The notes under the pieces were generated by a model. That model saw only the letters and a program-made list of their open reading frames with translations, did no database searches and had not been told where the DNA came from. This document shows positions 35,734 through 45,038 of a DNA stretch of 64,000 nucleotides, one piece after another. Each line of letters starts with the position of its first letter. The stretch's first letter is position 1. The translations under genes and the position numbers were made by a program. The DNA is from Dugong dugon (lineage: Eukaryota; Chordata; Mammalia; Sirenia; Dugongidae): positions 28,971,465 to 29,035,464 of the forward strand of contig CM057464.1 in NCBI GenBank assembly GCA_030035585.1. The letters are read 5' to 3'.

Positions 35734-36389
35734 ACAGAATTAGCATGGGCTTTGGAAATAGATTTTTAGGATAGAATTCTGGGGGTAGATCATTTTCTGA
35801 TCAGACAGCAACGGGTAGCCATCACTGTGTGTAGAAGTTTTGATAGTGTCTGGCACGCTGTAGCAGTGTGAGTGCTAAGATTTTCACCTTTGGTAAACTG
35901 GGACAGCATATAGGTAGAAAGGATGCACTAGCTGGTGTGCTGTTGCTGGGATTTGAGAGAGATGTGGGGAAGTAGTAACTCTAAGGATTATGGGATTAGG
36001 TTACTTTTGCTATCATTTATACACTGAAAAGAGAAAATGACAGGCTCAGATCTATTAATCAGCAATTTAAAGCAAAGTGTGAAAGTAAGACAGCCTCATT
36101 TGCAGTATTTAAAAGGATTCTTTTCTCCTATAATCAAAGGCAGACAGAGCTGAAGGCCAAGCCCAGGACTTCATGGCAAGCAAAGCAGAACTTAAAGAAG
36201 GTAGAATTCTCAGCCTAGGCAATCATCTATGGCCATGTCCAGTCCTCAGTGGGGAAGGGCTGGAACCCCTAGACCTGGGGTAGGACTATCTGGGTAGATG
36301 CACTTAAGAACTTTGAACCTCTTCCACTTTCCCCCGAAACCCTCTACATCTGCAGAAATGAGCCACCCCCTCCCCTTGTTGGAGGATAA
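35734..36389. other. Unassigned intergenic DNA
   Basis: No gene or repeat recognised. Confidence 0.4.
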
Positions 36390-36700
36390 ACCAAACCAAA
36401 CCCATTGCCATCAAGTTAATTCCGACTCATAACAACCCTATAAGACAGAGTAGAATTGCCCCATAGGGTTTCCAAGGCTGTAACCTGGTGCCCTGGTGGC
36501 ACAGTGGTTAAGAGCTTGGCTGCTAACCAAAAGGTCGGCAGTTCGAATTCACCAGCTGCTCCTGGGAAACCCTACAGGGCAGTTCTACTCTGTCCTATAG
36601 GGTCACTATCAGTAGGAATCGACTTGTGGCAATGGGTTTTTACAATCCTTACAAAAGCAGACTGGCACATCTTTCTCCCATGGAGCTGGAGACAATGTGG
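36390..36700 (-). mobile_element. Afrotherian SINE split by another SINE
   Basis: Minus-strand SINE: tail half CCCATTGCCATCAAGTTAAT to TTTCCAAGGCTGTAA (36390-36483). The middle segment CTTACAAAAGCAGACTGGCA continues after the inserted + strand SINE (36637 on). The head end is missing. Confidence 0.85.
36484..36640 (+). mobile_element. Young-looking Afrotherian SINE inserted in a SINE
   Basis: Head GGTGCCCTGGTGGCACAGTG, B-box-like GGTCGGCAGTTCGAATTCAC, tail CTACTCTGTCCTATAGGGTC. Close to the consensus seen in other copies here, so among the younger SINEs. Confidence 0.93.
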
Positions 36701-36865
36701 AGGCCTCAAATGAAGGCAGATCACTTATAAGACAATGCTTTCCCTTCTGCAAGAACCAGGACAGCATGACTGGGGTGGATCCTGAGGCTGCTGGATCCAG
36801 AGGAAAGAATATATAGCTAGATAAGGAGATGCTTAAGATTTTTAAAATTATTATTTCTGCTTCCT

Positions 36866-36876
36866 AGGGTGCCTAT
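36866..36876. repeat. Target-site duplication of the deleted RTE, left
   Basis: AGGGTGCCTAT, identical to 38348-38358. Confidence 0.75.
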
Positions 36877-38347
36877 CCTCCACATGTCTGTCAGTTTGTC
36901 ATACTGTGGGGGTTTGCATGTTGCAGTGATGCTGGAAGCTATGCCACCAGTATTCAAACACCAGCAGGGTCATTCATGGTGGACAGATTTCAGCTGAGCT
37001 TCCAGACTAAGACAAACTAGGAAGGACCCAGTGGTCTACATCTGAAAAGAATTAGCCAGTGAAAACTTTATGAATAGCAGTGGAACATTGTCTAATATAG
37101 TACTGGAAGATGAGCCCCTTAGGTTGGAAAGCACTCAAAAGACAACCGGGGAAGAGCTGCCTCCTCAAAATAGAGTTGACCTTAATGACGTGCGTGGAGC
37201 CAAGCTTTTGGGACTTTCATTTGCTGATGTGGTGTGACTCAAAATGAGAAAAAACAGCTGCAAACAACCGTAATAATCAGAATGTGGAATGTATGAAGTC
37301 TGAATCTAGGAAAACAACGCATTGCATTGGGCAAATCTGCTGCAAAAGACCTCTTTAAAGATGTCACCTTGAAGACTAAGGTGCACCTCACCCAAGCCAG
37401 GGTGTTTTCAATGGCTTCATATGCATGTGAAAGCTGGGCAATGAATAAGGAAGACCTAAGAAGAATTGACACCTTTGAATTACGATGTTGGTGAAGAATA
37501 TTGAATATACCATAGACTTCTAGAACAATGAACAAATCTGTCTTGGAAGTACAGCCAGAATGCTCCTTAGAAGCAAGGATGGCTCATACTTTGGACGTGT
37601 TATCAGGAGGGATCAATCCCTGGAGAAGGACATTATGCTTGGTAAAGTAGAGGGTTAGTGAAAAATAGGAAGACGTTTGTCTTAGTTATCTAGAGCTGCC
37701 ATAACAGAAATACCACAAGTGAATGGCTTTAACAAACAGAAGTTTGTTCTCTCACAGTCTAGCTAGGCTAGAAGTCCAAATTCAGGGTGCTAGTCCAGGG
37801 GAAGGCTTTCTCTCTCTGTTGGCTCTGGGGAAAGGTCCTTGTCGTCAGTCTTCCCTGGTTGAGGAGATTCTCAGTGCAGGGACCTCAGGTCCAAAGGACA
37901 CACTATTCTCCTGGCTCTTGTTCTTTGGTGGCATGAGGTCCCCCTGTCTCTCTACTCGCTTCTGTCTTTTATATCTCAAAAAAGATTGGCTTAAATTGTA
38001 GATTAATCTTGTAGATTGAGTCTACATAACTGCTGCTAATCCCATCTCATTAACATCGTAGAGATAGGATTTACAACACATAGGAAAATCACATCAGATG
38101 ACAAAATGGTGGACAATCACACAATACTGGGAATCATGACCTAGCCAAGTTGACAGATATTTTGGGGGGACGCAATTCAATCCATGACAACCCTCGATGA
38201 GACAGATTGACACAGTGGCTCCAACAATGGGCTCAAGCATAACAACGATTGTGGGGATGGCACAGGACTGGGAAGTGTTTCGTTCTGTTGTACGTACGGT
38301 TGCTATGAGTCAGAAAAGTCTCAATAGCACCTAACAACAACAACAAC
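36877..38347 (+). mobile_element. Internally deleted RTE LINE (5' end joined to 3' end)
   Basis: Starts at an apparent full-length RTE 5' end (GGGTTTGCATGTTGCAGTGA; CTTCCAGACTAAGACAAACT) and reaches the RTE ORF start region (CAGAATGTGGAATGTATGAA near 37279). Around 37318-37330 it jumps to the 3' part (CCCAAGCCAGGGTGTTTTCA), ending in an (AAC)n tract. Most of the endonuclease and RT coding region is missing. It is flanked by 11-base direct repeats, so the deleted form may itself have been mobilised. An LTR fossil sits inside at about 37676-38192. Confidence 0.85.
37676..38192 (-). mobile_element. Solo LTR fossil, ERVL-MaLR-like, inside the RTE copy
   Basis: Bounded by TGTCTTAGTTATCTAG and CAATTCAATCCATGACA, so TGTC...GACA ends. 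Phrases such as CTGCCATAACAGAAATACCA and TTTTGGGGGGAC resemble the reverse complement of mammalian MLT1/MST-type LTRs as I recall them. No internal region. It is younger than its RTE host and otherwise old. Confidence 0.65.
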
Positions 38348-38358
38348 AGGGTGCCTAT
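38348..38358. repeat. Target-site duplication of the deleted RTE, right
   Basis: AGGGTGCCTAT, identical to 36866-36876. Confidence 0.75.
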
Positions 38359-38945
38359 TTTCCTATTTGTTGTATCTGCTGACTTTACATCATGAGAGAT
38401 CCTTTTCTTGTATGGCTTGCACATTTTTATTGTGAGCTCCTCTTTGGATTTTTTAATTTGCATGAGGCCATTATACTCTGGCTTGTAGAAATGTCTCTGG
38501 AGCAGTTTCACATTTCTTTTTGCCAAGGCCCTGAAGTTTTCATGGTTCTTGGACCAGTTTTTATGTACTTTTTTAAAAAAAATTTTATTTTGGTGTCCCA
38601 TGCCACTGAGATAGTGTAAATTTCAGACCCCTTGCATGTTGCAGGATTGGATTTTGATTTTACATGGACTTTTTTTTTTTTCTTACCAATAGGCTAGGGC
38701 AGATAGCAAAAGATCTTATTTACATGCTATGTCTAGGGGCCTATGAGTAGAGTTTTTCAAATTCCCCATGTATAATCTGGTTGTTGTATGAGGGATTTGA
38801 TGTTAGGAAGAGAACTCACTTCCTTCTCCACCTCTCTGTCTTGCATGGTCACAAGCTCTAGCTCCATTCCTTTTGTGTGTGTTAACTATCAAGGTCCTAG
38901 ACGTCAGGATTTATACCCAGATCTGATACTACCTGAATTTACTAT
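38359..38945. other. Unassigned intergenic DNA
   Basis: T-rich, no family recognised with confidence. Confidence 0.4.
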
Positions 38946-39151
38946 AAAAACCAGTTGCCGTCAAGTTGACTCTGACTCACAGTGTCCCCATATGTGCCAG
39001 AGTAGAACTGTGCTCCATAGATATTACAGTGGCTGATTTTTCAGCAGTAGATCACCAGACCTTTCTTCCAAAGTGCCTCTGGGTGAACTCAAACTTCCAA
39101 CCTTTGAGTTAACAGCCAAGCACTTAACCATTGCACCATCCAGGGACTCCT
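38946..39151 (-). mobile_element. Afrotherian SINE
   Basis: Reverse complement: AACCAGTTGCCGTCAAGTTG, then GATCACCAGACCTTTCTTCC, with head TTAACCATTGCACCATCCAG at the right. Confidence 0.92.
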
Positions 39152-39560
39152 GAATTTATCATAGTAGTGACTGAATCTTACATTCCTGGTTGATTTTAAC
39201 AGATAATTATAAAATCTCAGTGATTTACACAATAGAAATTTATTTCTTGCTTAAATAAATCTAGGTGCTGGGAGTGAGATGGGGAACGGTGTACCACGTG
39301 ATTATTCAAGGAACCAGGCTGACAGAGGCACTGTCATCTTCACTCATGGCTCCCCAGTTGCCCAGGTTTTGACATCCAGCCAGCATATGGCAGAAAAGCA
39401 GGAGGAGAATCACATGTAAGATTCTTAAAGGCCAGACCTTTGTGAGACATATAATTGTTTCTGCCCACACACTGTTGGCTAGACTCAGTCACATGGTTCA
39501 ACCTACAAGAAAGAGAGGCTGGGAAATTCAGACCTTAGCTTGGCAGACACTTCCCAGCTC
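39152..39560. mobile_element. Ancient interspersed repeat, family not named
   Basis: Phrases AAAATCTCAGTGATTTACAC, CCAGGCTGACAGAGGCACTG and GAGAGGCTGGGAAATTCAG are familiar from an old mammal-wide repeat, but I cannot assign the family safely. Confidence 0.4.
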
Positions 39561-39835
39561 TACTTTGGAGGATAGCTAGCCATCTGTCTACAAGTCCATA
39601 TCCGTTTGATATCAGCAAGCTCAACATTTTCCTATCTGTTGGTGGGTGACCCGTATTTGTTTAAAGGGGTGAAATGTATTTAAATAACTCATATAAGGTA
39701 GAAAGTGCTAAGGGACTTATGAGAAATAAAGATGAAGACATCCAGAGGAAGGAGAGATTTGAGGAAGCAGAAAAGACTTCATGGAAGAGATAGCATCTGA
39801 CTGAGCCTAAATGTATCGTAGGATTTGGATATACT

Positions 39836-40200
39836 AGCCCATTTGAATTATGGTGTTGGCAAAGAATATTGAATATACTGTGGACTGCCAGAAGAATGAA
39901 CAAATCTGTCTTGGAAGAAGTATAGCCAGAACGCTTCTTAGAAGTGAGGATAGCGAGACTTCATCTCACATACTTTGGACATGTTATCAAGAGGGACTAG
40001 TCCCTGGAGCAGGACATCATGCTTTGTAAAGTAGAGGGTCATCGAAAAAGAAGAAGACCCTTAACAAAACGGATTGACACAGTGCCTGCAACAATGGGCT
40101 CAAACATACCTACTAGCATGAGGATTGCGCAGGACCAGGCAATATTTTGTTCTGTTATACATAAGGTTGCTATGAGTCGGAGCTGTGTTATGGGTGCTCT
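39836..40200 (+). mobile_element. RTE LINE 3' fragment
   Basis: GAATGAACAAATCTGTCTTG, GACATGTTATCAAGAGGGAC and GAAGAAGACCCTTAACAAAA match the 3' part of the RTE copies at 37.3-38.3 kb and 29.3-29.6 kb. 5'-truncated. Confidence 0.9.
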
Positions 40201-40563
40201 ATCTTATCATGGACTCACTAGTTTAATGGCGTTTGTCTATTACCAAAACTGCTGAGTAGTTTTCAGGTTGTCTGCCCCATATAAAGAAAGGGGAGCTGGT
40301 AGTGATGATGATGATGATTATGTGTGTGTATGAGGATGGAAGTGGAGCAAGCCCATATTACTTGCTGTTTTATCACTTGGGCATTTGTTTTGGTATGTTT
40401 TATGACATTAAAGACAAACTCCATGTGAAATTCGAGAATTTTGTTTTCATACCTACCTTGAAGTTTTGATAACTGTTGGTCCCAACCCATGTTGCTTAAG
40501 TCAACAGCCACAGGCAATATGAATAGCACATTGGAAAGTATCTATTATGTAAATGTAGCTATC

Positions 40564-40772
40564 CAGAGTTCCTGGGTAATGTGAACAGTTAATGTACTCT
40601 GCTGCTAATCAAAATGTTGGACGTTCAAGTCCATTCAGAGGCACCTCAGAAGAAAGGCTTGGTGGTTACTTCTGAAAAATCAGCTATTGAAAACCCTAGG
40701 GAGCACGGTTCTACTCTGGCACACATTGGGTTTCCATGAGTAGGAATTGACTCCATGGCAACTGGTTTTGGT
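40564..40772 (+). mobile_element. Afrotherian SINE
   Basis: Head GAGTTCCTGGGTAATGTGAA, body AAGAAAGGCTTGGTGGTTAC, tail GAGCACGGTTCTACTCTGGC, ending in ATGGCAACTGGTTTTGG. Confidence 0.9.
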
Positions 40773-41630
40773 GAAGTGGCCAAAGTCTTAGGCTTTGTAT
40801 AAAATACAGCTAGTTACGGTGCAACCAGGAACCTACTTGAGCATCACATTAGTGTGAAATTTTAACAAGTATCAATTTCATCATCAATGAAATGTTTATT
40901 GAGCTGTCTGCCATGGAGAGCACTGTGCTGCCGGTTGCCAGAGAGTAAACCCAGGCCTGCTGCTGTTCCTCACTGCTCCTTTACACGGAAGTCACCCGAC
41001 ACAAGGAGGGAGTCACAAGAGGGTCTTTCGCTCTCTGCATCACCAGCTCCTACTTGGCGTTTCTGACAGGCAGTCTCCAATTAGAAAATAAAACAAAATT
41101 GTGATGATTATTTGGGTTATTTAGTTGAGAAAGTGAAGCTTTGCCTATCACTTTGGGAGTAAAACTTTACAGCCCATACAGATTGTTTCCAAACCCATGT
41201 TCATTATGTCCAGCTTCTGGGGAAAATTTCCTAGGAAGAGCGTCTGGTTACTTGCCACGGAAATTGCTTTCCTCTCTTTGGCTGGAGACCATCATCCTCA
41301 AACTAATTTCCTGTTTCATACTCACTATTTGAAAGCAGGAGATTGTCATCATAAATAAGAAGCTTGAGATGATGGTGAAAACAAATTCAGAAATTTGGTT
41401 GCTAAGGAAATCTTTTTACCTACTTTCGTTTAGTAAAATCCTAGACCTTATTTGGCATGTTCTTCCCTCTCTCTCATTCTCAGCATCAGCCATTATCAAA
41501 AGAACTTTATTAAATACTGATCTCTGCTTGGTGCTGTGAGAGAGTGATTGGGCCCCTACCCACTAGCAGCTTGTAACAACAGCAACAATAGCTAAGAACA
41601 AAAACACCACTGTGAATTTGATGTTTAACT
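40773..41630. other. Unassigned intergenic DNA
   Basis: A weak MIR-like phrase (GAAATGTTTATTGAGC) lies near 40890. Otherwise nothing recognised. Confidence 0.4.
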
Positions 41631-41631
41631 A

Positions 41632-41860
41632 TTTGATAGGCACTCTTCTAAGCATCTTTCTTAGTTTTTTTTTTTTCATTTAATCCTCACAACAGCCCTA
41701 TGAGGACGGAATTATTATTATTTCCATTTTATTGATGAAGTGCATGAAATACAGAGTAAAGAATTTGTGCAAAGTCACACAACTAGTAAATTGCAGAGTC
41801 TGAATTTACCCCTTCCCAGCTCACATGATTACCCACTATCTTCTACTTGTAATCTAATCA
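41632..41860 (-). mobile_element. MIR SINE
   Basis: Reverse-complement MIR: TAGGCACTCTTCTAAGCATC, CATTTAATCCTCACAACAGC, CAAAGTCACACAACTAGTAA. Confidence 0.85.
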
Positions 41861-41916
41861 GGAAAAACACTAGAAAGAATAGAGTATGTACGTATAGACC
41901 AAAAGCATAACCACGG

Positions 41917-42101
41917 ATGGATCCCTGGGTGGCACACTTGGTTAAGCACTCAACTACTAACTGAAAGGTTGGCAGTCCGAACTCACCCAGAGGTGCTCCC
42001 AAAAGATCACAGCCTTGAAAACCCTCTGGAGCATAGTTCTACTCTGCACGCATGGGGTCGCCACAAGTCAGAATTGAAGGCAACTAACAACAACAACAAG
42101 G
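41917..42101 (+). mobile_element. Afrotherian SINE with (AAC)n tail
   Basis: Head GGATCCCTGGGTGGCACACT, tail GGAGCATAGTTCTACTCTGC, ending AACTAACAACAACAACAA. Confidence 0.93.
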
Positions 42102-42242
42102 GTTAAGCATATTTTGCGAGATGGGGGTAAGAAGGAATTTTGGAAATTGTGCATTGAGGGGAATTTCTGCTCTCTTCCAAAAAAAAAGTGAGCCTCCTCA
42201 GCAGAGACTATGTATTTGTAACTTGAATGAAGGAATAAAAAC

Positions 42243-42402
42243 AAAAAACACCGTTGCCGTCGAGTTGATTCCGACTCATAGTGACTCTATACGACAGAGT
42301 AGAACTGCCCCACAGGGTTTTCAAGGAGTGGCTGGAGGATTCAAACTGCTGACCTTTTGGTTAGCCCCCATAGGTTTTAACCACTGAGCCACCAGGGCTC
42401 CG
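42243..42402 (-). mobile_element. Afrotherian SINE, young-looking
   Basis: Reverse complement: CGTTGCCGTCGAGTTGATTC, GTAGAACTGCCCCACAGGG, head AACCACTGAGCCACCAGGGC at the right. It retains CpG sites, suggesting low age. Confidence 0.93.
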
Positions 42403-42732
42403 AATTAAGGAATAGGGTGAGGCAGTGGGGAAGCTGCTGAAGTTATACTTTAGAAATGGAAATGGTTTCATGGGCTAAACAAAGAGTAGGATAGATTGGC
42501 TTGAGGCTGGAGGGCTCAAGCAGCTGGTCAATGGGAAACAAGGACAGTCAGCATATCACAGAGGCCTGAGCACTGTAAAGTGAGGCCCAGAAGCCGAATC
42601 CAGATTGCTCAGGCCCCTTGGCCAGCACCATGCTATCAACAGGAGAAGCAGTCTATGGTGCCAGCCTGACCTATCCTCACCATAATACATCCAAAACCCT
42701 TCCCATGTCACCAGAGGCAAAAAAACCCCAAA
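42403..42732. other. Unassigned intergenic DNA
   Basis: Nothing recognised. Confidence 0.4.
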
Positions 42733-42884
42733 AACCTACCAAACCCATTGCTGTTGGGAACAGCCCCATAGGATTTCCAAGACTGTGATCTCTGTGCAAG
42801 CAGACTGCCACATCTTTCTCCCCGAGAGTGGCTGGTAGTTTCAAACTACAGATCTTTCAGTTAGCAGCCAAGTGTTCACCAATC
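42733..42884 (-). mobile_element. Afrotherian SINE, diverged
   Basis: Reverse complement: TACCAAACCCATTGCTGTTG, GCAGACTGCCACATCTTTCT, head remnant GTTAGCAGCCAAGTG. Confidence 0.85.
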
Positions 42885-42885
42885 C

Positions 42886-43012
42886 CGAAAACCAAACTCG
42901 TTTCCGTCGAGTTGATTCTGACCCATAGCGACCCTATAGGACAGAGTAGAACTGTCCCATAGAGTTTCCAAGCAGTGGCTGGTGAATTCGAACTGCTGGT
43001 CTTTTGGTTAGA
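42886..43012 (-). mobile_element. Afrotherian SINE, head lost
   Basis: Reverse complement: CGTTTCCGTCGAGTTGATTC and ATAGCGACCCTATAGGACAG, ending at TCTTTTGGTTAG. It abuts the preceding SINE almost directly. Confidence 0.9.
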
Positions 43013-43418
43013 TGAGTTTAAATCAACCACTATACTTGTTTAAGCTTTTGATCCTAATGTTGGAGCAACATGATCTTGTGATGCGAATGCCAGCCTCGGA
43101 AGTCAATAAATTCAGGCTTTATTCTTGGTATTTTCTGGAATAAGTAGCTGGCTGGAAAGAGCAATCATTCTGAGTAGCTGAAAATAACTAACAAGACATT
43201 TTAATGAGTTAATAAATCGTTCTTACTGAACTACACAGAAGGTATGAAGCATCACACTTTAGCTACTCACCAGCCTTAATTAAACTTGATGTTGAAAAGG
43301 TCAGTGCCCTATCTGGCAGGTTCCAAATCATTTCAGATCCGACAGTAGGAGTGACCACAGAGGTGAAAGCAGATGGGTACACAAGCAAATGGAAGCCTTA
43401 TGCCTCCCACTGGAACTA
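43013..43418. other. Unassigned DNA left of the L1 stack
   Basis: Nothing recognised up to the target-site duplication of the outer L1. Confidence 0.4.
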
Positions 43419-43435
43419 TAAATGGGTGCATTTTA
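43419..43435. repeat. Target-site duplication of the outer L1, left
   Basis: TAAATGGGTGCATTTTA, identical to 59609-59625. Confidence 0.93.
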
Positions 43436-43499
43436 TTTTTTATATATTTTTTTAATTTTTGTAACTAAATTAAGTTTACATTTCAAGTTAGTCTCCCAT

Positions 43500-43515
43500 G
43501 CAGAATTTTTTTTTT
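43500..43515. repeat. Target-site duplication of the young L1, left
   Basis: GCAGAA followed by ten T, matching 52043-52058. The exact right limit is blurred by the adjoining T-rich tail. Confidence 0.85.
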
Positions 43516-43707
43516 TTTATTTTATTTTATTTTTTTTTATATATATATTTTATTGTACTTCAGGTGAAAGCTTACAGAGCAAATAGTTTCTCATGAAATA
43601 GTAGTACACATGTTGTTTTTTTTGACATTGGTTAACAACCCCACAACGTATTAAGCCTCTAAATTCTCAACCTTTTTTTTTGATGAAAATTACAGATGGC
43701 CAAAGAT

Positions 43708-43986
43708 ACACCGTTTCAAAATTTTCTACATTCACAGTTCAGTGACATTGACTACGCTCTTCCAACTGTGCTGTTATTCTCACTTAAGATGAAGGCTTAC
43801 AGAACAAAATAGTTTTTCATTTAACAGTTACTACACATGTTGCCCTATGACAATGGTTAACAATCTCACAGCACATCAAGAATATCCTTACTCCACCTTG
43901 TGTTCCCTATCACCAGGGGGCTTCCTTGTCCCCTTCTGTCTTCTGGACCTTGTCAGTGGACTATTGTACCTCTTTAGTCTCATTTG
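43708..43986. repeat. 3'UTR tandem unit, copy 1
   Basis: Shares GACATTGACTACGCTCTTCC, GATGAAGGCTTACAGAACAA and TTGCCCTATGACAATGGTTA with the next unit about 315 bases on. A shorter terminal version lies at 43555-43680 (AAAGCTTACAGAGCAAATAG). Confidence 0.88.
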
Positions 43987-44022
43987 TTTATTTATTTATT
44001 TATTTATTTTTATTTTATTTAA
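43984..44022. repeat. (ATTT)n microsatellite between the 3'UTR units
   Basis: Tandem TTTA run joining the two 3'UTR units. It may be the remnant of an internal A-rich junction. Confidence 0.93.
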
Positions 44023-44024
44023 AC

Positions 44025-44306
44025 ACCATTTCAAAACTTTTTACTTACACATTTAAGTGATATTGACTATGCTCTTCCAATTGTGCTGCCATTCTCGCCC
44101 AAGATGAAGGCTTACAGGACAAAACAGCCTCCCATTTAATAGTTACTACAAATGTTGCCCTATAGCAGTGGTCAACAATCTCACAATACATCGACAGTGT
44201 CCTTATTCAATTTGTGTTCCTTATCATCAGTTTCCTACTCTCTCTCTGCCTTCTGGCCCTTGTCACCGGACTCCTGTACCTCGTTAGTCCCATTTAGTTT
44301 TACTGG
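44025..44306. repeat. 3'UTR tandem unit, copy 2
   Basis: Second copy: GATATTGACTATGCTCTTCC, GATGAAGGCTTACAGGACAA, TTGCCCTATAGCAGTGGTCA. The offset from copy 1 is 315 bases at the GA(C/T)ATTGACTA motif. Confidence 0.88.
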
Positions 44307-45038
44307 GGTGTCCATTCCCAGGCTTAACATCAAACCTTGAAGGTAACTTCCCCTCTGAGCTGAAAGGGTGTCTGGGGGCCACACTCTCGAGGTTTCTCTA
44401 GTATTCTTTAGGCCAGTATATCTGGTCTTCTTTTTTTTTTTTTTTTTTTTTTTTGGGAGTTAAAATTATGCTCTACATCCTACTCCAGCTCCGCCCAGAA
44501 CCCTCTGTTGTGATCCTGGTCAGAGGAGTCATTGGTGGTAGCCGGGCACCATCCAGCTGTACTGGGCTCAGTCCCGTGGAGGCCTTGGTAGCTGTGGACC
44601 ATTAGTCCTTCGGACTAATCTTTTCCTTGTATCCTGTTCTCTTCGTTCTCCCTTGTTCCCGAAGGGATGAGATCAGTGGTGTATCTTAGATGGCCGCTCA
44701 TAGGCTTTTAAGACCCCAGACACTACTCACCAAGGTAGAATGTAGAGCATTATCTTTATAAGTAGTGTCATGCCAATTGAGCTAGATGTTCCCCGAGATC
44801 ATGGTCCCCAGAGCCCTCCGTCCAACAACTCAGTCCCTCGGGGGGTTTGGATGTGTCTATAGGGCCTCCATGACCTTTCCTTGTGCAGGTTGTGTTAGTT
44901 TCCCCTGTACTATGTACTATCTCATCTCTCACCCAAGTTACCACTTACCTATTACCTATTTAGTATTCCCCCCCCCCTCCCATCCCTGGTAACCAACAAG
45001 GATTGTTACATTTTGCATGTGAATTTTTTCATGGGTTT

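Larger units (their letters stand above)
43555..45038 (-). other. Young L1 3'UTR with repeated terminal units
   Basis: Non-coding region after ORF2. It contains a C-run near 44970 (G-run in L1 sense, as in the old L1 at 5436). It also has an internal run of 24 T at 44431-44454 and two full extra copies of a roughly 315-base unit (see separate entries) before the usual end. Confidence 0.88.

Noticed and set aside
40310-40340. Short GATGAT repeat considered as part of an array (CRISPR-like or satellite)
   Set aside because: It is a brief microsatellite of four or five units. No spaced repeats were found anywhere in the window.
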